A stretch of DNA of 64,000 nucleotides from Pedobacter sp. JY14-1 (GTDB taxonomy: Bacteria; Bacteroidota; Bacteroidia; Sphingobacteriales; Sphingobacteriaceae): assembly GCF_029269825.1 (NCBI RefSeq), contig NZ_JARJHU010000003.1:596475-660474 (forward strand), written 5' to 3'. Each line of letters opens with the position of its first letter. Positions within the stretch are counted from its first letter, which is position 1. Below are positions 33,492 through 41,866 of the stretch, piece by piece. The notes beneath the pieces are model-generated. The model had not been told where the DNA came from and searched no databases. It worked only from the letters and a program-made list of their open reading frames with translations. A program made the position numbers and the translations under genes.

Positions 33492-36400
33492 TTACTGCTG
33501 TGCAAAATATTGTGAGAACCGGCTTTCAAGATAGTTGAACTGGTCTACAAGTTCCTTGCTCAGCTTAGCCTGTTTGTGCTTTTCTGCGACTCCTGCCATC
33601 TGGTTTAGGAAAGACATGCCCAATTGCACGTTCTGACCGCCGATGAGCTTATGTTTGCTTTGCGAAACATCCGCAAGGTAATCCAGCTCCTTCTTAATAT
33701 AAGCAGCAGCCTTCTCTATTAATGCATTGGCACGGGTGGTGTCACCCATGTCATATAGATTCTCTGAAAGGAAATAGGCGCCCATAGTAGATCTCATACC
33801 AAAGAAACGGTCAGGCATCACCTCAAAATAACGGTCAGCAACTTTTTTTGCGTCAGCTGTACGTCCTTCCTTGAGTAGCCCAGTGATCGTATTGTTAAAG
33901 ATGTTGGTGAAGATAGAAATATCGTCTGCTGATTGCGGATCCAGATAACTGGCGTGCTTTACATTACCCCAGACGAATTTATTCATTACATTGTTATAAA
34001 GTTCGTCGGTATTGATCAAATCACCGCGCTGTGTATTTACGGTATCGACCTTCAGCGGCATCAGGCGCAGTGCAAGTCCTTCAGTATACAGGTAATTATC
34101 CAGGCCGTTGTACTGATCTGAAGGTACAGTCGAAGCGAAATATATCGGACGCTTCCAGTTATTATGTGCCAGTATATCGAGCATAGCCAGTGTTCCTTTT
34201 GTCACATAGTTTTTATTAAACGTCCACTCCAGGGTGGGGACGATATTGGTCGAATCCTTAGCTGGTACAGCATGGTTTTTCAGCACATCTTCACGATTGA
34301 CTGTCAGTTTGAATTTTTTGGTCGGTATAAAGTTGTCCCATGTGCCATCCTGACGCTGAATCTTGTCCTCCTGATTATCAGACAACAACAGGTCAACGAT
34401 ATCTTTCAGTTCTACATTTCCCTCGATCTTATGGTCCTGGTAATACATCACGTCTCGTACGCCCTGTACGTATTGAGAAGGGGTCATACTGATAGGCAAG
34501 GGTTCAGACTCATTCATCTTGCGCTTCATGCCATTGATGTACCAATCTGTGTCAAAAAGGCTCAGGTTGACCAGACGGATATCCGGGCGGACGTTTTCTA
34601 CCTCCTGTGCATACCAGAGTGGATAGGTATCATTGTCACCATAAGTAAACAAAATCGCATTGGGGGCGCAGGACTGCAGATAGTCTACCGCGATATCGTG
34701 AGCCACCATCTTTTCAGAACGATTATGGTCGTCCCAGCCTTGTGCTGCCATGATCACGGGCGCAGCCAAAAGGCCGGCTATCGTAGCGGCAACGCCACCG
34801 GTTGCAGGAGTCAGCTTCTTAATCAGCCAATCACGAAGTCCGAGTACACCCAAACCTATCCAGATGGCAAATGCGTAGAAGGAACCTGCATAGGCATAAT
34901 CACGCTCACGCGGCTCCATGGGCTTCTGGTTTAGATACAATACAATGGCGATGCCTGTAAAGAAAAACAACAGGGCGACGATACCTGCATCTTGTTGCTT
35001 GCGTTTAAAATGCCATACCGCACCGATTACACCTAGAATTAGCGGCAGGAAAAAGAATCTGTTATAGGCCTTGCTTTCCAGGATGGAGGGCGGCAGATTT
35101 TTCTGATTGCCCAGCATGATTGCGTCGATCGGTTTTACACCACTTAGCCACTGGCCTTCGTACAGGCTTCCCTGACCCTGGTCGTCATTCTGGCGGCCTA
35201 CAAAGTTCCAGAAGAAATATCGCATGTACATCAATCCTACCTGATAGCTGAAAAAGAATTTAACGTTGTCCACCAACGTCGGAAAATGCGAATCGTCCAG
35301 GCCCAGCATATCTTTATAATAGGCAACATGCCTTGCGTCATCGCTGTACATTCGGGGAAAAGGTGTGGTCCTGTCATAAACATAATCCATTTTCCTGCCT
35401 GAAACTTCATACTTCTCGGCACCCTTACGATAATTGGTCTTACCCTCGGTGATCTCCACGACCTGAGAATTGTAGTTTGGTCCGAATAGCAACGGCCGGT
35501 CGCCATATTGTTCGCGGTTCAGATAACTGAGGAATGAAAAGGCGTTGTCAGGATCGCTGTTATTCAAGTTTGGATCCGCCTTGGCCCTGATAATGATCAT
35601 GGCAAAAGAGCAGTAACCAAAGATGATCAGTACCGTGGAAAGCAGGCCAAGGTTGAGTACCTTATTCTGGTGTTTAATGGAGTAACGGATGCCCCATACC
35701 AGGCCACCGATGACCAATATTGCAAAAACGACAACTCCGGAACCGAAACCCATGCCCAAGCTGTTCACAAAAAACAAGTCAAAGTAAGCTCCAAAAGACA
35801 CCAAGTACTGGATAATGCCGTATTGAATAACAGCAAGGATCAGGATGCCTACCAATGCGGTCTTAATAATACCCGCGGTGGTAGGTTTGCTGGTCTTTTT
35901 GAAGTAATATACAAAGGCAATAGCCGGAATGGTTAACAGGTTGAGCAGGTGGATGCCAATGGAAAGACCCATGATATAGGCGATGAAGAGCAGCCAGCGG
36001 TCGGCGCGGGGCTCGTCAGCTACCGCTTCCCATTTTAATATCGCCCAGAATACGATTGCTGTGAACAGTGAAGAAAGGGCATACACTTCTGACTCAACGG
36101 CAGAAAACCAGAAACTGTCTGAATAGGTATAAGCCAATGCGCCTACAATGCCTGAGCCCATAATAGCAATGATGTTGGCCTTACTGATCTCCTCTCCTGC
36201 CTTTACTACAATCTTTTTTGCCAGTGCAGTGATGGTCCAGAACAGGAAAAGAATGGTTGCGCCGCTGGCTATCGCCGAACCTAGGTTCATAAAATAGGCG
36301 ACTTTTGTATTGTCACCAAAGGCAAACAACGAGAAGAACCTCTGGATCATGAGGAACAGGGGAGCGCCGGGCTGGTGTACGACCTGCATTTTCAGTGCCG

Positions 36401-36521
36401 AGGCGATAAACTCGCCACAATCCCAAAAACTAACTGAGGGTTCTAGCGTCAAGACATAAGACAAAGTGGCAATGAAGAAACAAATCCAGCCGGTTATATT
36501 GTTAATCTTTGAGTAATTCAT
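33492..36521 (-). CDS. DUF2723 integral membrane protein, predicted O-mannosyltransferase-like
   Basis: The 1009-residue protein has about a dozen transmembrane helices in its first 600 residues and a soluble C-terminal half. The N-terminal ATLSYVLTLEPSVSFWDCGE and HQPGAPLFLMIQRFFSLFA match DUF2723/TMEM260, whose human member is a protein O-mannosyltransferase; the Asp-Cys-Gly-Glu segment holds the putative catalytic acid. The C-terminal part has TPR-like helices (LLKEGRTADAKKVADRYFEV). In Bacteroidota it probably glycosylates exported proteins from a lipid-linked sugar. Start is the ATG at 36519-36521. Confidence 0.88.
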   Translation of the reverse strand: MNYSKINNITGWICFFIATLSYVLTLEPSVSFWDCGEFIASALKMQVVHQPGAPLFLMIQRFFSLFAFGDNTKVAYFMNLGSAIASGATILFLFWTITALAKKIVVKAGEEISKANIIAIMGSGIVGALAYTYSDSFWFSAVESEVYALSSLFTAIVFWAILKWEAVADEPRADRWLLFIAYIMGLSIGIHLLNLLTIPAIAFVYYFKKTSKPTTAGIIKTALVGILILAVIQYGIIQYLVSFGAYFDLFFVNSLGMGFGSGVVVFAILVIGGLVWGIRYSIKHQNKVLNLGLLSTVLIIFGYCSFAMIIIRAKADPNLNNSDPDNAFSFLSYLNREQYGDRPLLFGPNYNSQVVEITEGKTNYRKGAEKYEVSGRKMDYVYDRTTPFPRMYSDDARHVAYYKDMLGLDDSHFPTLVDNVKFFFSYQVGLMYMRYFFWNFVGRQNDDQGQGSLYEGQWLSGVKPIDAIMLGNQKNLPPSILESKAYNRFFFLPLILGVIGAVWHFKRKQQDAGIVALLFFFTGIAIVLYLNQKPMEPRERDYAYAGSFYAFAIWIGLGVLGLRDWLIKKLTPATGGVAATIAGLLAAPVIMAAQGWDDHNRSEKMVAHDIAVDYLQSCAPNAILFTYGDNDTYPLWYAQEVENVRPDIRLVNLSLFDTDWYINGMKRKMNESEPLPISMTPSQYVQGVRDVMYYQDHKIEGNVELKDIVDLLLSDNQEDKIQRQDGTWDNFIPTKKFKLTVNREDVLKNHAVPAKDSTNIVPTLEWTFNKNYVTKGTLAMLDILAHNNWKRPIYFASTVPSDQYNGLDNYLYTEGLALRLMPLKVDTVNTQRGDLINTDELYNNVMNKFVWGNVKHASYLDPQSADDISIFTNIFNNTITGLLKEGRTADAKKVADRYFEVMPDRFFGMRSTMGAYFLSENLYDMGDTTRANALIEKAAAYIKKELDYLADVSQSKHKLIGGQNVQLGMSFLNQMAGVAEKHKQAKLSKELVDQFNYLESRFSQYFAQQ

Positions 36522-36861
36522 TTCGTTATCAAGTACTTATTGTTATAAGAGCAAATAATCGCAGCCGAAAATAAAGAATAAGATTGATAATCGGGAAAAG
36601 AAGGCCAGAGTTTAACAAATTTTAATATGGTGTGAACAGGGTGTGCTCTGAGTCTATTACAACATCCTGACGCGATGGATGCTTCCAGCATAGCTTAAAA
36701 GCCGAGTGTAAAGATGGAAGTCTGCATGGGCACACAGGCTATACCTTGCAGATATGCAGGGAGCATTGGCTTTCCGAGTTCAAAAAGCTGATCTTCTGAA
36801 TTTTCGGTATTTTCGTAACGGTGAGTGTAAAAAAAATATTTAAATTTTTTCAAGTGAAGTC
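36522..36861. other. Non-coding gap of about 340 nt
   Basis: I find no convincing gene here. The only features are a TTGTTATAAGAG element (36540-36551) shared with the inverted repeat at 14785, and an AT tract at 36828-36850. A 57-codon minus-strand frame ending over the DUF2723 start has no recognisable features. The right edge leads into the tRNA promoter. Confidence 0.6.
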
Positions 36862-36910
36862 TTGCAAAAGCAGAAAATCTGCGTAGATTTGCATTCCCAA
36901 TTCAAGGGAA
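36862..36910 (+). promoter_or_regulatory. tRNA-Gln promoter with 5' hairpin
   Basis: TTG (36862-36864) and TAGATTTG (36884-36891) are 19 nt apart. The spacer holds a perfect inverted repeat GCAGA-AAA-TCTGC (36870-36882). Just after the -7 element TTCCC (36894-36898) pairs with GGGAA (36906-36910), predicted to be the first hairpin of the precursor. Confidence 0.75.
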
Positions 36911-36927
36911 GCTTTGAAAAAGGAGAT

Positions 36928-36998
36928 TGCCTGATAGTATAATGGTAGTACGACGGTTTTTGGTACCGTTTGTCTAGGTTCGAATCCTGGTCGGGCAA
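36928..36998 (+). tRNA. tRNA-Gln (anticodon UUG)
   Basis: The 71-nt cloverleaf is complete. The acceptor stem TGCCTGA pairs with TCGGGCA with one G-U pair. The anticodon stem ACGGT/ACCGT encloses loop TTTTGGT, giving anticodon TTG for CAA codons. The T arm is CTAGG-TTCGAAT-CCTGG. U1-A72 is typical of glutamine tRNAs. CCA is not encoded, so it is added after transcription. Confidence 0.95.
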
Positions 36999-37008
36999 CT
37001 AAACATAT

Positions 37009-37046
37009 TCGGATTGTGAAGTAAAAAACGCAATCCGATTTTTTTT
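37009..37046 (+). terminator. Terminator of the tRNA-Gln transcript
   Basis: TCGGATTG (37009-37016) pairs with CAATCCGA (37031-37038) across a 14-nt loop, followed by eight T. Confidence 0.8.
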
Positions 37047-37069
37047 AACATTATTCATCGTTTTCGAGA

Positions 37070-38011
37070 ATGCCATTGCAATTTAACCCGGTTAAGCTTT
37101 TTGCCGGAAGTGGTACAAAGGACTTAGCACAGCGGATCGCCGAAAGTTACGGCAAGCCGCTTGGAAGTGTTACCCTGAATACGTTCAGCGATGGAGAATT
37201 CCAACCTTCTTATGACGAAACCGTAAGGGGGTGTGATGTGTTCCTGATTCAGTCTACTTATCAGCCTTCAGATAACCTTATGGAACTGCTTTTGATGGTA
37301 GACGCGGCAAAAAGGGCATCAGCGCATTACATCACTGCTGTAGTGCCTTATTATGGCCTTGCCAGGCAGGACAGGAAGGATAAGCCTAGGGTTGCGATCG
37401 GTGCTAAGCTGGTGGCTAACCTGCTAAAATCGGCAGGTATTCACAGGATTATGACCATGGACCTGCATGCAGCGCAGATCCAAGGCTTTTTTGATATTCC
37501 GGTAGATCATTTGGACGGATCGGTGATTTTTGTACCCTATATTAAGAGCCTCGGACTTGAAAACCTGACCATCGCTTCCCCGGATATGGGAGGTTCTTAC
37601 AGGGCCAGGACATTTGCCAAGTTCTTTAATGCAGAAGTGGTAATCTGCGACAAACGCCGTAAGCGCGCCAATGAGATTGAGTCGATGTCGATCATCGGCG
37701 ATGTGAAGGGACTGGATGTAGTGTTGATTGACGATATATGCGACACGGCCGGTACGCTTGCCAAGGCTGCCGCACTGATTATGGAAAAGGGAGCAAAAAG
37801 CGTTCGTGCTGTATGTACGCACCCTGTGCTGTCCGGGAAGGCTTATGAAACGGTGGAAAATTCGGCATTGACGGAACTGATCGTGACGGATACGATCCCG
37901 TTAAAGCAGGAGAGCAAGAAGATCAGAGTGCTGAGTACAGCCCCTTTGTTTGCTAAGGCAATAGCAAATGTGAATGAACATGGTTCGATTGCAGACCTGT
38001 TTAAAGTGTAA
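37070..38011 (+). CDS. prs: Ribose-phosphate pyrophosphokinase
   Basis: The 313-residue enzyme makes PRPP from ribose 5-phosphate and ATP for nucleotide, His and Trp synthesis. Motifs: VKLFAGSGTKDLAQRIAESY, YYGLARQDRKDKPR, MDLHAAQIQGFFDIPVDHL (metal and ATP site) and the PRPP loop DVVLIDDICDTAGTLAKAA. It lies 24 nt after the tRNA terminator; its own promoter is not obvious. The rplY gene follows after 131 nt. Confidence 0.97.
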   Translation: MPLQFNPVKLFAGSGTKDLAQRIAESYGKPLGSVTLNTFSDGEFQPSYDETVRGCDVFLIQSTYQPSDNLMELLLMVDAAKRASAHYITAVVPYYGLARQDRKDKPRVAIGAKLVANLLKSAGIHRIMTMDLHAAQIQGFFDIPVDHLDGSVIFVPYIKSLGLENLTIASPDMGGSYRARTFAKFFNAEVVICDKRRKRANEIESMSIIGDVKGLDVVLIDDICDTAGTLAKAAALIMEKGAKSVRAVCTHPVLSGKAYETVENSALTELIVTDTIPLKQESKKIRVLSTAPLFAKAIANVNEHGSIADLFKV

Positions 38012-38142
38012 GCGGAAAAAAGAGTTTGGGTTGATGAGCTTCCTCTGTGGGGCATGCGGAAGAATGATTTGCAGGAAATTAAAAGTGATGTGCGGGGAGA
38101 AGTAGTAGAAAATTAGAATAATTAATAACTAAATAAATAAAA

Positions 38143-38721
38143 ATGAAAACAATCGCAATTAGCGGTTCTCCAAGAGAGAACGTAGGGAAACGCGATGCTA
38201 AGGAACTGCGCTATGAAGGTAAGGCTCCTGCGGTATTGTATGGTGGAAAAGAGCAGAAGCACTTTGCTATAACGATCACAGAACTTAAGGACGCTATCTA
38301 TTCGCCTGAAGCTAACTTTGTGGAAATCGCTTTAGGCAATGAAAGGATCAAGGCAATAATCAAGGAATTACAGTTTCATCCACTGACTGAAACATTGCTG
38401 CATGTGGATTTTCTTCAGTTGTTTGACGACAAAGCCATTACCATGGAAATTCCGGTAAGGTTGACAGGTACTTCCCCAGGTGTGAAAATGGGAGGTAAAC
38501 TGGTTCAGAAACTGCGCAAGCTGCGTGTAAAGGCATTACCTAAGGACATGCCGCAGGCAGTTGAAGTGAGTATAGATAAACTTGAAGTAGGTAATTTGTT
38601 CCGTGTACGTGACCTTGAAAAAGGTGCTTACCTAGTGACCAATACCCCTGAAGATACCATTGTTTCCGTAGCAATGTCAAGGGCGTTGAAACAGGCAGAA
38701 CAGGAAGCAAAAAAGAAATAA
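38143..38721 (+). CDS. rplY: 50S ribosomal protein L25/general stress protein Ctc
   Basis: The 192-residue protein has an N-terminal L25 domain that binds 5S rRNA (KRDAKELRYEGKAPAVLYGG) and a C-terminal TL5/Ctc beta domain (DKAITMEIPVRLTGTSPGV, LRVKALPKDMPQAVEV). The prs-rplY-pth order is widespread in bacteria. It ends at a terminator, so pth has its own promoter. Confidence 0.96.
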   Translation: MKTIAISGSPRENVGKRDAKELRYEGKAPAVLYGGKEQKHFAITITELKDAIYSPEANFVEIALGNERIKAIIKELQFHPLTETLLHVDFLQLFDDKAITMEIPVRLTGTSPGVKMGGKLVQKLRKLRVKALPKDMPQAVEVSIDKLEVGNLFRVRDLEKGAYLVTNTPEDTIVSVAMSRALKQAEQEAKKK

Positions 38722-38743
38722 GTTTTTCTGTTTCAGAAAAGGG

Positions 38744-38772
38744 GGCATCCGGATACGGATGCCTTTTTTTTT
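38744..38772 (+). terminator. Terminator after rplY
   Basis: GGCATCCG, GATA, CGGATGCC followed by nine T (38764-38772). Confidence 0.9.
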
Positions 38773-38834
38773 AGTGTTTATTGCTGATAGTTGCTGCTTC
38801 TGATGTTAAACATTCGGATTACTAAAAGAAGATT

Positions 38835-38842
38835 TATATTTG
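38835..38842 (+). promoter_or_regulatory. -7 element TATATTTG of pth, 5 nt before the ATG
   Basis: TATATTTG, GGAAG, ATG. The predicted transcript starts at or next to the start codon. No TTG at -33. Confidence 0.55.
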
Positions 38843-38847
38843 GGAAG

Positions 38848-39408
38848 ATGAAATATTTGATTGTCGGCCTTGGTAATATAGGGCCTGAATATAAAGATAC
38901 CCGGCATAATATCGGGTTCAATATTGCAGATGCACTCGTATCTGGTCTGGAAGGTGACTTTATGACAGGCCGCCTGGCCTATCACGCGGAGGTTTCCTTC
39001 AAAGGAAGAAAATTACATGTCATTAAGCCGACTACATTTATGAACCTGAGTGGTAAGGCGGTGAACTATTGGATGAAGGAACTCAAAATAGATCCTGAAA
39101 ACGTATTAGTAATTGTAGATGACCTGGCTTTGCCTCTGGGCAGATTAAGGTTAAAGTTACAGGGGAGCAGTGCGGGGCATAATGGCCTGAAAAGTATCGA
39201 AGAGGTGTGCGGCGGGCAGAACTATGCCAGATTACGTTTTGGTATTGGGGACAATTTCTCCAAAGGCAGGCAAGTGGAATACGTGCTTGGACGATTTGAC
39301 CGAGATGAGTTACCTGAACTTCCGGGGCTTATTGACCGGAGCGTAGAGCTGATCAAGAGTTTTGTAACAATTGGGCCTGCTCAGACCATGACGCAATTCA
39401 ATAAGTAA
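38848..39408 (+). CDS. pth: Peptidyl-tRNA hydrolase
   Basis: The 186-residue enzyme frees tRNA from dropped-off peptidyl-tRNA. The N-terminus MKYLIVGLGNIGPEYKDTRH contains the catalytic histidine (about H20); KPTTFMNLSGKAVNYW, VIVDDLALPLGRLRLK and GSSAGHNGLKSIEE are diagnostic. The start at 38848 matches the family N-terminus; an upstream extension of 19 codons crosses the -7 element. Confidence 0.97.
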   Translation: MKYLIVGLGNIGPEYKDTRHNIGFNIADALVSGLEGDFMTGRLAYHAEVSFKGRKLHVIKPTTFMNLSGKAVNYWMKELKIDPENVLVIVDDLALPLGRLRLKLQGSSAGHNGLKSIEEVCGGQNYARLRFGIGDNFSKGRQVEYVLGRFDRDELPELPGLIDRSVELIKSFVTIGPAQTMTQFNK

Positions 39409-39429
39409 TATTGCCGTTTGGTCCTGTTC

Positions 39430-41019
39430 TTAGTGTGCGCCAGTATACTGAACAAGTTTTTCGTGGAGTACATCCAGCTCGAAGGGTTTACTGATGACAT
39501 CGTTGGCACCTGCTTCAATTGCAGTCTGTTTGTCCGTTTCCATAACTGCAGCAGAAAAGGTAATCACAGGGATGTTCTCTTTGCCGGGAACATGACCTTC
39601 CCTAATCAGCTTAATCGCATCTAATCCGTTCATTACAGGCATGAAGGTATCCATTAGCACAATGTCATAGTTGTTTCCCTTGAGTTTTTCCAGGGCTTCC
39701 TTACCGTTTTCTACAACATCTGTGTCAACTTTCCATTCTTTTAGTATCTTAACGATCAGGAACTTGTTGATAGGATTGTCTTCTGCTACCAGCACTCTCA
39801 AATTATTAAAAGTCCTTAGCGTTTCCTTTTTTGCCGCTTTATGGGTTTCTGCTTCTCTCACGACTTCATACCAGTTAGTGAAACAAAATGTGCTACCTTT
39901 ACCTTCTTGGCTGCTGACCTCGAGAAAACCACCTTTCAATTTGGTAAGGTTCCTGACAATGGACAGGCCAAGCCCGGTGCCGCCAAACCGACTATTGGTC
40001 TGATCGTCAGCTTGCTCAAAGGATTCAAATATTTTTTCTATATTCTCTGGAGCAATACCGATTCCGGTATCGATGACGGAAAACCTGAGCCGCACGTTGT
40101 TGCCCTTTATGCTTAGGGTTTCCACTTTTAAGGTGACACTTCCTTCTGAGGTAAATTTAATCGCGTTACCGATCAAGTTCATAAGGATCTGGTTGAGCCG
40201 GAGTGAATCGGCCATGATATGTCCGGGAAGGTCAGCGGCAAAATCTGTGATCAGTTCGAGGCGTTTTTCGCGCGCACGAATGCTGAGCAGGTTGACTACT
40301 GCATTACATAGCCCGATAATATCGGTGGAAGCACGGTTGATCTTAAATTTGCCAGCTTCAATCTTAGAAAGGTCAAGAATGTCATTAATGACTCCAAGGA
40401 GCGAGTTGGATGAGATTTCGAGCAGACTTACCATTTCTTTTTGCTCGGTCGTTAACTGGCTTTTTTCCAGCAGATGGGTGATCCCGATGATGCCATTGAT
40501 CGGGGTGCGGATCTCATGGCTCATATTGGCCAGGAAGTTCTCTTTGATGCGTTTGCCCTGTTCGGCTTGTTCTTTAGCTTTGATGAGTTCTTTCTGATAG
40601 GCCTCCAGTTCTTTGTTCTTCTGTTTGAGCTCACGCTGTCCTCTTACAAACTGAATAAAAGAGTCTACCTTGGCAGAGGTAACGAATGGGTCCAGGGGCT
40701 TATAAAGATAATCTACGGCTCCCGTATTGAGGCCTTTAACTGCATATTTAGTCTCTTTGGAGATTGCGGTAACGAAGATAATGAGGATGTCTTTTGTTCT
40801 GGGGTTGCTTTTGAGTATCTCTACCAGTTCAAAGCCATCCATTTCAGGCATTTGCACATCAACCAAGGCGATGGCAATATCGATCTCCCAGCAAAGCCTA
40901 AGGGCTTCGTTTGGATTGGTAGTTGTGACCAGGTTAATGTCGGAACGTTGTAGCAGTGCTTCCAGGGCTACAATGTTTTCCGGTCGGTCATCTACAATAA
41001 GTATATTGATTTTTTCCAT
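39430..41019 (-). CDS. Receiver-kinase-receiver hybrid histidine kinase (soluble)
   Basis: The 529-residue protein has no membrane segment. An N-terminal receiver (ILIVDDRPENIVALEALL, phospho-Asp in ALVDVQMPEMDG, Lys in DYLYKPLDP), a coiled linker, HisKA (NFLANMSHEIRTPINGII), HATPase_c (LIGNAIKFTSEG, DTGIGIAPENI, GGTGLGLSIV) and a C-terminal receiver (VLVAEDNPINKFLIVKIL, MDTFMPVMNG). It is likely an integrator receiving phosphate from the large hybrid kinase encoded upstream. Order on the transcript: hybrid kinase, CheR, this protein. Confidence 0.9.
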   Translation of the reverse strand: MEKINILIVDDRPENIVALEALLQRSDINLVTTTNPNEALRLCWEIDIAIALVDVQMPEMDGFELVEILKSNPRTKDILIIFVTAISKETKYAVKGLNTGAVDYLYKPLDPFVTSAKVDSFIQFVRGQRELKQKNKELEAYQKELIKAKEQAEQGKRIKENFLANMSHEIRTPINGIIGITHLLEKSQLTTEQKEMVSLLEISSNSLLGVINDILDLSKIEAGKFKINRASTDIIGLCNAVVNLLSIRAREKRLELITDFAADLPGHIMADSLRLNQILMNLIGNAIKFTSEGSVTLKVETLSIKGNNVRLRFSVIDTGIGIAPENIEKIFESFEQADDQTNSRFGGTGLGLSIVRNLTKLKGGFLEVSSQEGKGSTFCFTNWYEVVREAETHKAAKKETLRTFNNLRVLVAEDNPINKFLIVKILKEWKVDTDVVENGKEALEKLKGNNYDIVLMDTFMPVMNGLDAIKLIREGHVPGKENIPVITFSAAVMETDKQTAIEAGANDVISKPFELDVLHEKLVQYTGAH

Positions 41020-41037
41020 AGGTTGCTTGGTGTGCCT

Positions 41038-41865
41038 TCAGGCTATTTTTTGGTAAATATTGTTTTTCTTATCTATTATTTTGAATCGGCCAGTTTCGTT
41101 GCTCCTGAGGGTCTCTTTAGAGCCCAGGCATAAAAATCCAAAATTAGCTAAACTATTGTAAAATAGATCGATTACCCGTTTTTGAAGTTCTAAATTAAAG
41201 TAGATAAGAACATTTCTGCAGGAAATGACCTGAAACTCGTTGAAGACACCATCTGAAACGAGGTTATGGACGGAGAAGAGAACGTTTTTCTTGAGTGAAT
41301 GATTGATTTTAGCTGCGTCATATTTTGCTGTATAGTAATCTGAAAGTGTATGTTGGGTGCCTATTTTATGATAGTTCTCGGAATAGATTTTCATTTTCTG
41401 CAGCTCGTATATTCCGTTTCTGGCATATTCCAGCACATCGTTATTAATATCGGTCCCGTAGAAAAAGGTACGTTCATACAAGTGCTCTTCTGAAAATAGA
41501 ATTGCAAAAGAGTACAGCTCTTCCCCTGTAGAGCAGCCGGCATTCCAGACCTTAATACGCTGATAGGACCTTAAATAGGGCAGGACATGGGTCGTCAGAG
41601 AACGGTAGAAGGCTGGGTCTCTGAACATCTCAGTGACATTAACAGTGATCTCAATAAGAAAAGACTCGAAATAATCGGGATTATTGGTCAATAACGCTCG
41701 CAAATCGAACAAGTCAAGCTTTTGGAGCTGCATGATCCTGGAAACCCGTCTTTTAAGTGAAGCAGCTGAATAGTTGCTGAAATCGAACCCATGTACATTA
41801 CGTATAAGACCGACCAGGGCGGTAAGTTGTTCGTAGGTGATGATGTCGGGATGGAGTGTATTCAT
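41038..41865 (-). CDS. CheR-type protein-glutamate methyltransferase
   Basis: The 275-residue protein has the all-helical CheR N-domain (DFSNYSAASLKRRVSRIMQL) and the SAM-binding domain (IKVWNAGCSTGEELYSFAI, FYGTDINNDVLEYARNG, VISCRNVLIYFN). CheR enzymes methylate glutamates of signalling receptors. The usual GEEPYS motif reads GEELYS here. Stop and start of this gene and of the upstream kinase gene are one nucleotide apart. No CheB methylesterase or chemoreceptor is nearby, so the target may be the CHASE3 kinase itself. Confidence 0.9.
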   Translation of the reverse strand: MNTLHPDIITYEQLTALVGLIRNVHGFDFSNYSAASLKRRVSRIMQLQKLDLFDLRALLTNNPDYFESFLIEITVNVTEMFRDPAFYRSLTTHVLPYLRSYQRIKVWNAGCSTGEELYSFAILFSEEHLYERTFFYGTDINNDVLEYARNGIYELQKMKIYSENYHKIGTQHTLSDYYTAKYDAAKINHSLKKNVLFSVHNLVSDGVFNEFQVISCRNVLIYFNLELQKRVIDLFYNSLANFGFLCLGSKETLRSNETGRFKIIDKKNNIYQKIA

Positions 41866-41866
41866 A

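Noticed and set aside
34164..34934. 256-codon open frame antisense to the DUF2723 gene
   Set aside because: It lies entirely opposite a well-supported membrane protein gene, has no promoter or domain, and its composition follows the complementary codons.
36522..36720. 57-codon minus-strand frame ending over the DUF2723 start codon
   Set aside because: No signal peptide, no hydrophobic pattern, no motif; probably non-coding leader.
38791..38847. Longer start for pth
   Set aside because: Covers the -7 element; the enzyme's conserved N-terminus begins at 38848.
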